From the NCBI GenBank assembly GCA_021786705.1, contig JAJYMV010000086.1:1-35925 (forward strand): DNA of 35,925 bases. The letters are read 5' to 3'. Below the pieces are notes generated by a model, which was given only the letters and a program-made list of their open reading frames with translations, ran no database searches and was not told the origin of the DNA. The translations under genes and the position numbers were made by a program. Below are positions 15,763 to 24,623 of this stretch, one piece after another (position 1 is the first letter of the stretch; each line of letters starts with the position of its first letter). Source of the stretch: a bacterium (GTDB taxonomy: Bacteria > Vulcanimicrobiota > Vulcanimicrobiia > Vulcanimicrobiales > Vulcanimicrobiaceae).

Positions 15763-17070
15763 ATGAATCGGAGCGGACCGCTGCGAAACCGCCCCCCGAT
15801 GCCCAGCCCGATTCTCGCTCCCCGCGGCACCTACGATCTGTTGCCGCCGGCCTCGACGCTCCGCGCCTCGCTCGAAGCGCGCATGCGCGTTTTGGCGCAG
15901 GGGTACGGCTACGGGGAGATTCGCACGCCGATCTTCGAAGCGACCGAGCTCTTCGAGCGCGGCGTCGGTGAGGGCACCGACATCGTCGAAAAAGAGATGT
16001 ACACGTTCGTCGATAAGGGCGAGCGCCGCATGACGTTGCGGCCCGAATTTACCGCGCCGGTGGTGCGCGCCGCACTCGAACACAAACTCTTTTCCGTCGG
16101 TCCGCAACGTTTCTTTTATATCGGTCCGATCTTTCGTTACGAACGCCCGCAGAAAGGCCGTTATCGGCAGCCGCATCAATTCGGTGTCGAATGCTACGGA
16201 TACGCCGAGCCCGAAGCCGACGTCGAAGTCATCTCACTCGCATGGCAACTCGTGCGTTCGCATGGGATCTCCGACGCGCGCCTGCAACTCAACAGCATCG
16301 GCGATGCTGTGTGCCGAGAGCGCTATCGCGAGGCCTTGCTGGCATATCTCCGTCCGCTCGCGCCGACGCTCTCGGAGGATTCGCAGCGGCGCTTGGAGCG
16401 CAATCCGCTACGCGTTCTCGATAGCAAAGATCCGCGTGACGGAGAGGCGGTGAAGAACGCTCCGCATATGCTCGAGCATCTCTGCGATCCGTGCGCGCAG
16501 CATTTTTCCACCGTGCGGGCGCTGCTCGACGCGCTCTCGATCCCCTACGACGTCAACCCGCGCATCGTTCGCGGACTCGATTACTACACGCGTACGGTCT
16601 TCGAGATCGTCTCGAATTCGCTCGGCGCGCAGAGCACGGTCTGCGGCGGCGGGCGCTACGACAACCTCGTCGCCTCGCTCGGCGGCCCCGACGTGCCCGC
16701 GGTGGGCTTCGCGCTCGGGATCGAGCGCTTCGAGATGATCCTTTCGGCGGGCGGTGCGGAGCCCGCTCCGCCGCGCCGCGGGGTCCAAGCGATCGCCTTG
16801 GGAGCGCAGGCGCGCGCGCGTCTCTTGCTGCTCGCCCAGCAGCTTCGCGAACGCGGAACGACCGTCTTTATGGATCTCGCCGACCGAAAGGTCGCCGCGC
16901 AGTTCAAGCTTGCCGAACGGAACGGTGCACGCGCGGGGGTCATCCTCGGCAGCGACGAACTCGCAACGGGAGAACTCGTGGTACGCGATTTGGTAGAGCG
17001 GAGCGACGTGCGTCTTTCGCTCGACGACACCGAACAAATTGCAGCCGTCCTTGAACGAATGGGAGCGTAA
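15763..17070 (+). CDS. hisS: Histidine-tRNA ligase
   Basis: Class II aminoacyl-tRNA synthetase that charges tRNA-His. The protein is 435 residues from the ATG at 15763, or 423 from an ATG at 15799, which begins MPSPILAPRGTYDLLPP and fits the family start better. Neither has a clear ribosome-binding site. Motif 2 is RYERPQKGRYRQPHQFG, the histidine-specific motif is VRGLDYYTRTVFEI, and motif 3 is VGFALGIERFEMIL. A C-terminal anticodon-binding domain follows (about 335-430). The stop overlaps the accB ATG by one base (TAATG). Confidence 0.96.
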   Translation: MNRSGPLRNRPPMPSPILAPRGTYDLLPPASTLRASLEARMRVLAQGYGYGEIRTPIFEATELFERGVGEGTDIVEKEMYTFVDKGERRMTLRPEFTAPVVRAALEHKLFSVGPQRFFYIGPIFRYERPQKGRYRQPHQFGVECYGYAEPEADVEVISLAWQLVRSHGISDARLQLNSIGDAVCRERYREALLAYLRPLAPTLSEDSQRRLERNPLRVLDSKDPRDGEAVKNAPHMLEHLCDPCAQHFSTVRALLDALSIPYDVNPRIVRGLDYYTRTVFEIVSNSLGAQSTVCGGGRYDNLVASLGGPDVPAVGFALGIERFEMILSAGGAEPAPPRRGVQAIALGAQARARLLLLAQQLRERGTTVFMDLADRKVAAQFKLAERNGARAGVILGSDELATGELVVRDLVERSDVRLSLDDTEQIAAVLERMGA

Positions 17071-17513
17071 TGGAACAGGATTTTGAGGCGATAGAACGGC
17101 TGATCGCCGTGATGGAGCAGCACGATCTCGATCGGATGAAAGTCCGCGTCGGCGAGACGCTCTACGAACTCGTCCGTCGCGAAGCCGCGGCTCCGGTGGT
17201 AACGCAGATCGGCCAAGTTCCCGTGCCGGCCGTCGACGGTTCTGGGCCCGCTCCGGTAGCAGGGCCGCCGAAAAACGTCAAGCGCGTCAGCGCTCCGCTT
17301 ACCGGCGTGTTTTATCGTTCCTCTTCCCCCGATTCCGCGGCGTTTGTGAGCGAGGGACAACACGTCGATGTCGGCGACGTCTTGTGTATTCTCGAAGCGA
17401 TGAAGTTATTCAACGAGATTCAGAGCGAATTTGCCGGCACGATCGTTCGCATCATCCCGCAGAACGGCGAACTCGTTTCGCAAGGCGAGGATCTTTTCTG
17501 GATCGAGCCGTGA
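17070..17513 (+). CDS. accB: Biotin carboxyl carrier protein of acetyl-CoA carboxylase
   Basis: Carries the biotin that shuttles carboxyl groups in malonyl-CoA formation. The 147-residue protein has an N-terminal helical region (1-40), a Pro/Ala/Val-rich linker (41-70) and a C-terminal biotinyl domain. The biotin-accepting site is EAMKLF with Lys112, and the thumb region (about 82-92, YRSSSPDSAAF) is that of AccB-type BCCPs. The biotin carboxylase gene accC, its usual partner, is not adjacent; gmhA follows instead, with a GTGA overlap. Fatty acid synthesis is thus linked in position to LPS heptose synthesis. Confidence 0.95.
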   Translation: MEQDFEAIERLIAVMEQHDLDRMKVRVGETLYELVRREAAAPVVTQIGQVPVPAVDGSGPAPVAGPPKNVKRVSAPLTGVFYRSSSPDSAAFVSEGQHVDVGDVLCILEAMKLFNEIQSEFAGTIVRIIPQNGELVSQGEDLFWIEP

Positions 17514-18109
17514 ACGATCTTCCCGCCACGCACCGCCGGCGCGATTTTTCGGTCTTACTCGCCGAGCGGAAAGGCCTTCTCGAATCCCCGCACTACCGCG
17601 CGCAAGTTGAGGCGATCGCCGAAGCGATGGTGGTGGCGTTGCGCGCCGGAAACAAAGTTTTGTGGTGCGGTAACGGGGGAAGCGCCGCCGAGGCGCAGCA
17701 CATGGCGGCCGAACTTTCGGGGAGATTTTTACGCGAGCGCCCGGGCTACTACAGCGAAGCGCTCTCGGTAAACTCCTCGACGCTCACCTGCATCGGAAAC
17801 GATTACGGATACGACGTTGTATTTTCGCGCCAGGTCGAGGCGTTCGCGCGTCCCGGCGACGTCGTTATCGGCATGACGACCAGCGGGAGTTCGCGCAACA
17901 TCGTGCTCGCGCTGGAGGCGGCGAAGCGTAAAGACGCCATTGCCGTCGCCTTTACCGGAAACGGCGGCGGCGAGAGCGCGCGCGTCGCCGACCTCGCGCT
18001 TGTCGGCCCCGACGGATACGCCGCGCTGGTGCAAGAAGTGCATCAAGTGATGGCGCACATTTTGTGCGATCTCGTCGAACAGCGTATGATCTTCGGGGAT
18101 CCTTCGTGA
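17510..18109 (+). CDS. gmhA: Sedoheptulose 7-phosphate isomerase
   Basis: Makes D-glycero-D-manno-heptose 7-phosphate, the first committed step of ADP-heptose synthesis for LPS core. The 199-residue product is a single SIS domain: CGNGGSAAEAQHMAAELSGRF near 48-68, SVNSSTLTCIGNDYGYDVVFSRQ, and TTSGSSRNIVLALEAA. The C-terminal VHQVMAHILCDLVEQ supplies the conserved His and Glu of the active site. The GTG at 17510 overlaps the accB stop by 4 bases; the frame is open further upstream, but that would run through accB. The rfaE1 gene follows with the same kind of GTGA overlap. Confidence 0.95.
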   Translation: MNDLPATHRRRDFSVLLAERKGLLESPHYRAQVEAIAEAMVVALRAGNKVLWCGNGGSAAEAQHMAAELSGRFLRERPGYYSEALSVNSSTLTCIGNDYGYDVVFSRQVEAFARPGDVVIGMTTSGSSRNIVLALEAAKRKDAIAVAFTGNGGGESARVADLALVGPDGYAALVQEVHQVMAHILCDLVEQRMIFGDPS

Positions 18110-19089
18110 GTCTCTCGCTCGCGGTTCCCGACGCACGAACGCTCTTTGAAAAGATGGCGGGAAAGAACATTCTCGTCGTCGGCGATCTCATGCTCGACGA
18201 ATGGATTTGGGGGCGCGTCGACCGAATTTCGCCCGAAGCCCCTGTCCCAGTCGTCGCGGTCAGCAACCATTCTTTTACGCTCGGAGGCGCCGGAAACGTC
18301 GCTCACAATCTTCGCGTCCTCGGCGCGAACGTCTCGTGCGTCGGCGTGGTCGGAAACGACTCGTTCGGCAACGAAGTGCGCGCGATGCTGCGCGCGCAAA
18401 ACATCGATGCCGACGGCGTAATCTCCGTCGACGACCGTCCGACGACGCGAAAAACGCGCGTCGTCGCACAGCACCAACAGGTGGTGCGCGCCGATTGGGA
18501 ATCGGTGGAGCCGTTGAACGCGCTCGATGCGGAGCGGATCGTCGCCATCGTCGCCGCCGCTGCGCGACGAGCCGATGCGGTGATCGTGAGCGACTATGCA
18601 AAGGGTTTGCTGTCGCGAAAAATCGTCGAAGCGGCGAACCTGTGCCCGCTCGTTCTCGGCGATCCGAAGCCGCAACATGCCGCTCTCTTTTCGGGGGTTA
18701 CCTGCGTCGCGCCGAATCTCGGTGAGGCGTCGGCGGCGTCGGGAATTCAAATACGCGACGATGCATCGTTGGAACGAGCGGGAAAGATATTGCTGGAGCG
18801 CTTCGGTTGCCGATACGTCGTCGTCACGCGAGGCGAGCACGGAATGGCGCTCTTCGGCCGCGACGGCGAGCGGCTGGCGATTCCGTCGGTCGCGCGAACC
18901 GTCTTCGACGTCAGCGGGGCCGGCGATACGGTCGTTTCGGTTCTCGCGCTCGCGCTCGCCGTCGGCGCGTCGATCGATCGGGCGATGCAACTTGCCAATT
19001 ACGCTGCGGGCGCGGTGGTCGAAAAACTCGGAACCGCTACCGCCAACGCCGACGAAATTTTGGAGCTTCTCGAACATGCCGACGCCTGA
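18106..19089 (+). CDS. rfaE1: D-glycero-beta-D-manno-heptose-7-phosphate kinase (HldE domain I, separate gene)
   Basis: Phosphorylates heptose 7-phosphate at C1. The 327-residue protein is a PfkB/ribokinase-family kinase: LVVGDLMLDEWIWGRVDRISPEAPVPV at the substrate side, LGGAGNVAHNL (59-69), VTRGEHGMALF, and the catalytic DVSGAGDTVVSVLALAL. In E. coli this activity is fused to the adenylyltransferase in HldE; here the two halves are separate but overlapping genes. The GTG at 18106 (GTGA with the gmhA stop) is preferred over the in-frame start at 18064, which would run through the end of gmhA. Confidence 0.93.
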   Translation: MSLSLAVPDARTLFEKMAGKNILVVGDLMLDEWIWGRVDRISPEAPVPVVAVSNHSFTLGGAGNVAHNLRVLGANVSCVGVVGNDSFGNEVRAMLRAQNIDADGVISVDDRPTTRKTRVVAQHQQVVRADWESVEPLNALDAERIVAIVAAAARRADAVIVSDYAKGLLSRKIVEAANLCPLVLGDPKPQHAALFSGVTCVAPNLGEASAASGIQIRDDASLERAGKILLERFGCRYVVVTRGEHGMALFGRDGERLAIPSVARTVFDVSGAGDTVVSVLALALAVGASIDRAMQLANYAAGAVVEKLGTATANADEILELLEHADA

Positions 19090-19582
19090 GTATCTGTTCG
19101 GACGCTCGCTCGATCTTCCCGAAGCGATCGCCGTTCGCGAGATGTTGCGCGCACGCAACAAAAAAGTCGTTTTCACCAACGGCTGCTTCGATATTCTTCA
19201 CGTCGGACACGCTGAATATCTCGCGTGGGCGCGTTCGCAGGGCGACGCGCTATTTGTCGGGCTCAATAGCGACGACTCGGTGCGCGATTTAAAGGGCGCG
19301 CCGCGCCCGTTCGTTCCCTACGAAGAGCGCGCGCGGCTGCTCTGCGCGTTACGGAGCGTCGACGTGGTGATCGGCTTTTCGGAACGGACGCCCGAGGCGT
19401 TGTTGGAGCGGCTCCGCCCCGACATCCACGTGAAGAGCGCGCAATATCGAGTGGAGGAACTTCCCGAGGCGCGCATCGTTCTGGCGCACGGCGGCGAAGT
19501 GCGGCTCGCGCCGCATCGCGAAGGATCGAGCACGACCGATATCGTCGAACGGATTCGCGCGCATTTTTCGTCGGGGCGCTAG
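19076..19582 (+). CDS. rfaE2: D-glycero-beta-D-manno-heptose 1-phosphate adenylyltransferase (HldE domain II, separate gene)
   Basis: Attaches AMP to heptose 1-phosphate to make ADP-heptose. The 168-residue cytidylyltransferase-fold protein has the signature FTNGCFDILHVGHAEYL (about 33-49) with the HxGH catalytic motif, then GLNSDDSVRDLKG, RPFVPYEERARLL and a C-terminal EGSSTTDIVERI. The ATG at 19076 overlaps rfaE1 by 14 bases. The phosphatase gmhB and the epimerase hldD needed to complete the pathway are not in this window, so they must lie elsewhere or be replaced. Confidence 0.94.
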   Translation: MPTPEYLFGRSLDLPEAIAVREMLRARNKKVVFTNGCFDILHVGHAEYLAWARSQGDALFVGLNSDDSVRDLKGAPRPFVPYEERARLLCALRSVDVVIGFSERTPEALLERLRPDIHVKSAQYRVEELPEARIVLAHGGEVRLAPHREGSSTTDIVERIRAHFSSGR

Positions 19583-19584
19583 CG

Positions 19585-20808
19585 TTGCGGCTCGCGCTCA
19601 CGGTGAACGGTCCCGGTGAAACGGCGGGCTGGGCACGGCCGCTCCTCAGCGCGCTCTACCGGCGGGAACCGGAGATCGAGATCTACGCGTTTCTCGTTCC
19701 CGATGATTTTGCGACCGGTAACGAAGCGCCGATGCTGCGTGCGGCGTTCTCCAAAGCGCAGGTGTTCGAGCCTTCGCGGTATCTCGCATTCGCGTTGGGC
19801 GGAGCACTCGAGGGAGTACCCGATCGCGTGGATGGCGTGCTCTATCTCGGCGGCGACCTCATGCACGCGGCACGCGTACGTGCCCGGCTGCACGGCCTCG
19901 CCGCGACCTATAAGTTTTCGCGCGCGCGTTATGCCTCGTCGGTCGCGCGTGCGTACGCTGTCGATGAAGCGAACGTCGCCCAGCTCGAGGCGTGGGGCGT
20001 TCCCTCGGAGCGGATCGAGCGCATTGGGAACCTCGCGATCGATGGCGCCTTCGAGCAAGCCGCAGAACCGCTTCCGCCATGGTTCGAACGCGGCGGTATC
20101 GTCGTGCTCCCCGGTTCGCGTTCGTACGAAGTCGAACACATGATTCCGTTCTTCTTCACCGCAGCGCTCCGCATGCGTGCGGAACGCCCCTCGATTCCGA
20201 TCGCGTTTGGAATCTCGCCGTTTACGTCGCTCGATGCAGTGGAAGCCGCAATCGAAGCCGGCGGCGACCCGCGAGTTTGGTCGAAGAAAGGCCGTCTCAT
20301 CCGTGAAGGCGAGCGGGCGTGGCTCGCCGAGCGCGATGGCAAGCGGCGCTTCCCCATCGTCCGCGAGAGCCTCGCCGCGGCGGCGGCGAGTGGGCTGGCA
20401 CTGACCCTGCCGGGAACCAAGTGCATCGAACTCGCGGCACTCGGCGTGCCGACGATTGCGATCACGCCGATCAACGCGGCGGAGTTGATTGCCATCAACG
20501 GCCCGCTCACCTACCTCAATCGTATTCCGTGGCTCGGCGCAACGCTCAAACGCGCGGTCGCAGTACGAATTTCGAAGCGATTCCGCTTTCACACGCAGCC
20601 CAATATCGATGCCGGCGAGGAGCTCGTTCGCGAATTTCACGGCACGTTGACGCCCGGACGAATCGCTCGGGTCGCGCTTGCGGCCTTCGACGACGCTTCG
20701 TGGCGAGCGCGCGTTGCAGAGCAAACGAAGGCGCTCTACGCGCAGCATGCGGGTGCGGCGGATCGTTTGGCGGAATCCCTGCTCACCATGCTTCGGGAAA
20801 ACCATTAG
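19585..20808 (+). CDS. LpxB-family glycosyltransferase (lipid-A-disaccharide synthase-like)
   Basis: A 407-residue GT19-like protein. It shows the LpxB plan in diverged form: GPGETAGWARPLL where LpxB has GEASGD, VLPGSRSYEVEHMIPFFFTAA where LpxB has LLPGSRxxEV, and LTLPGTKCIELAALGVPTI for the donor-site SGTATLE motif. LpxB joins UDP-diacylglucosamine to lipid X to form the lipid A disaccharide at the inner membrane. The divergence leaves open whether this enzyme uses that substrate or another nucleotide sugar. The start is TTG at 19585, 2 bases after the rfaE2 stop. No lpxA, lpxC, lpxD or lpxK is in view. Confidence 0.65.
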   Translation: MRLALTVNGPGETAGWARPLLSALYRREPEIEIYAFLVPDDFATGNEAPMLRAAFSKAQVFEPSRYLAFALGGALEGVPDRVDGVLYLGGDLMHAARVRARLHGLAATYKFSRARYASSVARAYAVDEANVAQLEAWGVPSERIERIGNLAIDGAFEQAAEPLPPWFERGGIVVLPGSRSYEVEHMIPFFFTAALRMRAERPSIPIAFGISPFTSLDAVEAAIEAGGDPRVWSKKGRLIREGERAWLAERDGKRRFPIVRESLAAAAASGLALTLPGTKCIELAALGVPTIAITPINAAELIAINGPLTYLNRIPWLGATLKRAVAVRISKRFRFHTQPNIDAGEELVREFHGTLTPGRIARVALAAFDDASWRARVAEQTKALYAQHAGAADRLAESLLTMLRENH

Positions 20809-20810
20809 CC

Positions 20811-21683
20811 ATGCGTCTCTCGGTCGTTATCGCGACCAAGGACCGCGCGAGCTACATCGAGCGCGCGCTCGCATCGTTTGCATTGCAGCAAGGTGCGCCG
20901 AGTTTTGAAGCGATCGTGGTCGATAACGGATCGAGCGATTCGACGCGTTCGGTCGTGATGGCCGCCGCCGAAACGAGCAACTTTCCGATACGGTATCTTT
21001 TCGAGCCTGAACCCAATCGCGGTAAGGCGCGCAATCGAGGAGTCGCGGTAGCCGAAGGGTTCATCGTGCTCTTCTGCGACGACGACGTCGTCGTGCCGCC
21101 GGGGTTTCTCGCCGCGCACGAGGCGGCGCACGACGCGCCGGGCTTGGTCGTGAACGGTGCGATCGTCAACGTTCCCGACTACGAGCATCGTCCCAAGCCC
21201 TCGCTCGGCAATTACTCGGGAGCGTTTCTCTGCACGTGTAACGTTTCGATTCCCAAAGCGGCGATCGACGCCGTCGGCGGCTTCGACGAGTCGTTTCATC
21301 TCTACGGTTGGGAAGATACGGAGTTGGGAGTTCGTTTGCGCGAAAACGGCATGCGCCGACGATTTTCGTGGGACGCCTTTCTCTGGCACATTAAAAAGCC
21401 GAGCGACGAAACGCTCGAAGTACTCGCGCGAAAAGCCGTGGAGAAGGCGCGCATGGCGCGACGCTTTATCGAAAAGAGTCCCTCTTCGCGCGTGCGGGCG
21501 GCGACCGGAGCGCACCGTCTCAACATGCTGCGCGCAAAATATCTGCTGCCCGATGCTCTACTTGCATTCTATGCCGGCGTTGCGAGCGACGAGCGTGCGA
21601 ACCCCGCCGTACGCGCCATCGCGCAGGCCCAGTTTCTCGACGGCATCTACGCACGCGAGTTGTTCAGCGCTCTGGAAAAATGA
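20811..21683 (+). CDS. Family 2 glycosyltransferase, first of three
   Basis: A 290-residue GT-A enzyme, probably adding a sugar to LPS core or another surface glycan on the cytoplasmic face. It begins with LSVVIATKDRASYIERAL, has the nucleotide site VVDNGSSDSTRSVV, the metal-binding CDDDVVVPPG (DxD type), and the acceptor-side GGFDESFHLYGWEDTELGVRL with the catalytic ED pair. The frame is open back to 20319, but that part overlaps the LpxB-like gene in another frame; the ATG at 20811 starts exactly at the conserved domain, 2 bases after that gene. It is clearly paralogous to the GT2 at 22738. The donor and acceptor cannot be told. Confidence 0.88.
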   Translation: MRLSVVIATKDRASYIERALASFALQQGAPSFEAIVVDNGSSDSTRSVVMAAAETSNFPIRYLFEPEPNRGKARNRGVAVAEGFIVLFCDDDVVVPPGFLAAHEAAHDAPGLVVNGAIVNVPDYEHRPKPSLGNYSGAFLCTCNVSIPKAAIDAVGGFDESFHLYGWEDTELGVRLRENGMRRRFSWDAFLWHIKKPSDETLEVLARKAVEKARMARRFIEKSPSSRVRAATGAHRLNMLRAKYLLPDALLAFYAGVASDERANPAVRAIAQAQFLDGIYARELFSALEK

Positions 21684-22699
21684 ATCGCGCACTGCTCTAT
21701 TGCGCCGGCGGGGGACTCGGCGACTCGCTCGTCGCCACGGTCGTCGCCCAGGCGCTGCTCGCGCAATACGATAGCGTCGATGCGCTCACGCTTCCCGGCC
21801 ATCGTACGACGCTCGAACTCGTCCCGGAGATCGATCGCGTGCTCGTCGACGAAGGCGAGCCGATCGATCGTCAGATCGCCGCCTTGCGCGAACGCGCGTA
21901 CGCGGCGTGCGTGGTGACGTGGGCGACGCCGCGCGCGGCCGCAGCGGTCCGCGGCGCCGCGATACCCGTCCGCGTCGGCCAGGCGCGCCGTCTCTACTCG
22001 CGCTCGTTCACGCATCGCGTGGTGGTGCGGAGCGAGATCGGCGACGTCACTTCGCATTGGTCCGATATTCTGCTCGACTATCCCCGCGCGATCGGCTGCG
22101 ATGCCGTCGGTGCGCGGCCGCACCTCCATCCGAGCCCCGACGACGAACGATCCGCCGAAGCGTTGCGCGCGGAGCTCGCGCTGGATCGCGATGCCTATTT
22201 TATCGTGCATTCTACCAACGCCGTCGCGACGCAACGCGGCCTCTGGCCGACGGAAGGGTGGGCGCGCAGCGTGCGCGCGTTGCGCGAGCGCTTCGCTCTT
22301 CCCGTGCTACTCAGCGGCGCCGATTCCGACCACGGAATCGTCGCGCGCATCGTTGCCGAAAGCGGCGATACGGAGGTGCGTTCGGTCGCCGGCCGTCTCT
22401 CTATCGGTGCGCTCGCAGCGCTCGCCCGCGATGCGCGAGCGTTCGTCGGCATCACCACGGGTTCGATGCACGTCGCCGCTGCGGCGGGAGCGCGGACGGT
22501 GGGCATCTTTCCGTTTCAGAGCGACTTTCCCGAACGCTGGGCGCCGCTCTGCGATCGCCGCGCCATCGTTCGCTCCGCGTTCCCGTGCCACGCGGGCGAC
22601 CGAAAGGAGACCTGCGGGGATTACGCGTGTATCGCGGGGCTCGATACCCCGAGGATTCTTGCGGCGGTCGAGGGGCTGCTCGCCCCCGGCCCCGCGTAA
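21680..22699 (+). CDS. Heptosyltransferase-family (GT9) protein, first of two
   Basis: A 339-residue GT-B protein of the ADP-heptose:LPS heptosyltransferase family. The N-terminal domain begins ALLYCAGGGLGDSLVAT, the family phosphate-loop-like start. The C-terminal donor domain has FIVHSTNAVATQRGLWP, VLLSGADSDHG and FVGITTGSMHVAAAAGARTVGIF, where the family has a D/TxGxxHxAAAxGxP motif. The final Cys-rich stretch (CHAGDRKETCGDYACI) resembles the cysteines often found near the end of this family. It overlaps the preceding GT2 by 4 bases. With the ADP-heptose genes just upstream, heptose transfer to the LPS inner core is the likely role. Confidence 0.82.
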   Translation: MNRALLYCAGGGLGDSLVATVVAQALLAQYDSVDALTLPGHRTTLELVPEIDRVLVDEGEPIDRQIAALRERAYAACVVTWATPRAAAAVRGAAIPVRVGQARRLYSRSFTHRVVVRSEIGDVTSHWSDILLDYPRAIGCDAVGARPHLHPSPDDERSAEALRAELALDRDAYFIVHSTNAVATQRGLWPTEGWARSVRALRERFALPVLLSGADSDHGIVARIVAESGDTEVRSVAGRLSIGALAALARDARAFVGITTGSMHVAAAAGARTVGIFPFQSDFPERWAPLCDRRAIVRSAFPCHAGDRKETCGDYACIAGLDTPRILAAVEGLLAPGPA

Positions 22700-22737
22700 G
22701 AGCGGAGTCGAGCATCGACGTCGAAGTGCGGGCAACG

Positions 22738-23646
22738 ATGCGCGCGACCATTCAACTCTGTACCTATAATCGCGCGGCGCTTCTCGAACGCGTCCTCGAT
22801 GCGTGTTTCGAGCAGACGCTGCCCGACGATGCCTACGAAGTCGTTCTCGTGAACGATGGGTCGACCGACGATACCTCCGCGGTCATCGAACGCGCTCGCG
22901 CCCGCGCCGGCTGCACGTTTACGGCGATCGAACAGAAAAATGCCGGGCTCGCGCACGGCCGAAACGTCGGCATCGCACGGGCGACCGGCGAACGCATTAT
23001 CTTCATCGATGACGACGTGTTGCCGTTACCGAATTTCGTCGAAGAGCACCTGCGATCGCACCATCGTCATCCCACGGCAATCGTTCGGGGCGGCGCCATT
23101 AACGTCGAGTCGTTCGACGATCTCCCTCCGCCGGTCTGGAGTTTGAAGGATTACAGCGGCAATTTGTTCTGGACGACCAACGTTTCGGTGCCGCTCGCCA
23201 CGATCCGCGCGATCGGCGGATTCAACGAGTCCTTCGCAGAGTACGGCTGGGAAGATATCGATGTCGGCCTACGCTTGCGCTTCGCCGGCGTTCGCGCCGT
23301 CTTCAATCCGCGCGCGCTCGCGTACCATTATAAACCGCGGCCGCGCGGCGATGAAATCGCGAAAATGGAGCGGCAGGCGCGCGCGCAAGCGCGCACTGCG
23401 GTCACGCTGTCGGCGTTGCACCCGCATTGGCGCACTTATCTTGCAACCGGCGAAAATCCCGTGCAGCGAGGCATGCACGCGGCGTTACGAGCGCTCGGCA
23501 TTCCGCAGCGTTTGCGCGGCGCCGTTGCCGGCATCGGCGGCGACCGGCCGCTGAGCGGTTCGGAATTACGCACGGTGCGACGAATGCTTGCGAGCGCCTA
23601 TTTCGAAGAGCTCGAAAGCGCGATCCGGCTTCGCGGCGCCCGGTGA
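22738..23646 (+). CDS. Family 2 glycosyltransferase, second of three
   Basis: A 302-residue GT-A enzyme: TIQLCTYNRAALLERVL at the start, VLVNDGSTDDTSAVI for nucleotide binding, FIDDDVLPLPNF with the DxD motif, and GGFNESFAEYGWEDIDVGLRLR. It matches the GT2 at 20811 along DYSGNLFWTTNVSVPLATI against NYSGAFLCTCNVSIPKAAI, so the two arose by duplication. The ATG at 22738 is chosen because it abuts the domain. A GTG at 22726 is possible, and the frame is open far upstream through the GT9 gene. A 38-base gap before it is the widest in this part of the operon. Confidence 0.86.
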   Translation: MRATIQLCTYNRAALLERVLDACFEQTLPDDAYEVVLVNDGSTDDTSAVIERARARAGCTFTAIEQKNAGLAHGRNVGIARATGERIIFIDDDVLPLPNFVEEHLRSHHRHPTAIVRGGAINVESFDDLPPPVWSLKDYSGNLFWTTNVSVPLATIRAIGGFNESFAEYGWEDIDVGLRLRFAGVRAVFNPRALAYHYKPRPRGDEIAKMERQARAQARTAVTLSALHPHWRTYLATGENPVQRGMHAALRALGIPQRLRGAVAGIGGDRPLSGSELRTVRRMLASAYFEELESAIRLRGAR

Positions 23647-24623
23647 ACGTACTCCTTTCGCGTACCGATCGAATCGGGGATCTCATTCTTTCAACCCCAG
23701 CGATCGCGACGGTGCGACGCTCGTTTCCCGACGCGCACATTACGATGGTTACGAGTGCGTATAATCGCGTCGTGATGGAACGGAATGCCGACATCGATGA
23801 ACTCGTCTCGCTGCCGCGCGCAGTTCGCCCAGAGCGTTTCGGCGCGAAATTTCGCAACGTCGATCTCGCGATCGCACTGGCGCCGCGCTCGGAGGATCTG
23901 CGCATCGTCGGAGCGACCGGCGCCGAGGTTCGCGTCGGCTACACCTACGCGCGCCGCTATCTCGCCCGGCTGACGGCGCGGCTGTTCGTCAACCGGATGG
24001 CGATCTCCGAAGCCGATCCCGACCTTTGCGAACGCGATCCGCAACGTGTCGTGCGTCACGAAGTGGAGCAGCTCCTCGATCTCGTCGCCTTAGGCGGCGC
24101 CCGCGAGCGGGCGCTCGACCTTCGCCTCGATCTTCGCGACGAGGATCGAGCCGCCGTCGCCTCGTTGCCCGAACATCCAATCGTCCTCCACCTCGCACCG
24201 CGATGGTTTCAGAGCGGCAGTACGCTCGCCTCGACGGTCGCGCTGGCGCGCCGTCTCGCCGGCATGGGGCGGCCGTTGGTGGTGACGGCGAACGCCGAAA
24301 TCGGCGAGAAGATCGACGCATTCTCGGAGGTCGGAGCGGCGGCGATCTTGCGAGACCTACCGTTTTTCCATTGGGCGGCGGTCTTCGAACGCGCGGCGTG
24401 CGTGGTCACTGTCGACACCGGTGCTACTCATGTCGCAAGCGCGATGCGCAGGCCCACGCTCGTCGCCTTCGAACATCGCTACTTCCGATTGGCGTCGCAA
24501 GAATGGGCTCCGTATCGGGTGCCTAGCCGCAGCTTACGAAAACCGCAGAGCGACGACGAAGCCTCCCTCGCGCAATTTCGCGACGAGGTTGCGCTCGGAG
24601 TCGCGGATTTAATCGATGCTTGA
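23643..24623 (+). CDS. Heptosyltransferase-family (GT9) protein, second of two
   Basis: A 326-residue GT-B protein starting VLLSRTDRIGDLILSTPAIATVRRSFP, the typical opening of WaaF/WaaQ-like heptosyltransferases. The C-terminal half has IVLHLAPRWFQSGSTL, FFHWAAVFERAACVVTVDTGATHVASAM with the conserved DTGxxHxAS, and a following VAFEHRYFRLASQEWAPY acceptor or donor loop. The GTG at 23643 overlaps the upstream GT2 stop (GTGA). The frame is open to 23427, but that segment is inside the GT2. Its divergence from the GT9 at 21680 suggests that the two add different residues of the chain. Confidence 0.83.
   Translation: MNVLLSRTDRIGDLILSTPAIATVRRSFPDAHITMVTSAYNRVVMERNADIDELVSLPRAVRPERFGAKFRNVDLAIALAPRSEDLRIVGATGAEVRVGYTYARRYLARLTARLFVNRMAISEADPDLCERDPQRVVRHEVEQLLDLVALGGARERALDLRLDLRDEDRAAVASLPEHPIVLHLAPRWFQSGSTLASTVALARRLAGMGRPLVVTANAEIGEKIDAFSEVGAAAILRDLPFFHWAAVFERAACVVTVDTGATHVASAMRRPTLVAFEHRYFRLASQEWAPYRVPSRSLRKPQSDDEASLAQFRDEVALGVADLIDA

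Noticed and set aside
20319-20810. N-terminal extension of the first GT2 (454-codon frame)
   Set aside because: It lies wholly inside the LpxB-like gene in a different frame and has no glycosyltransferase features.
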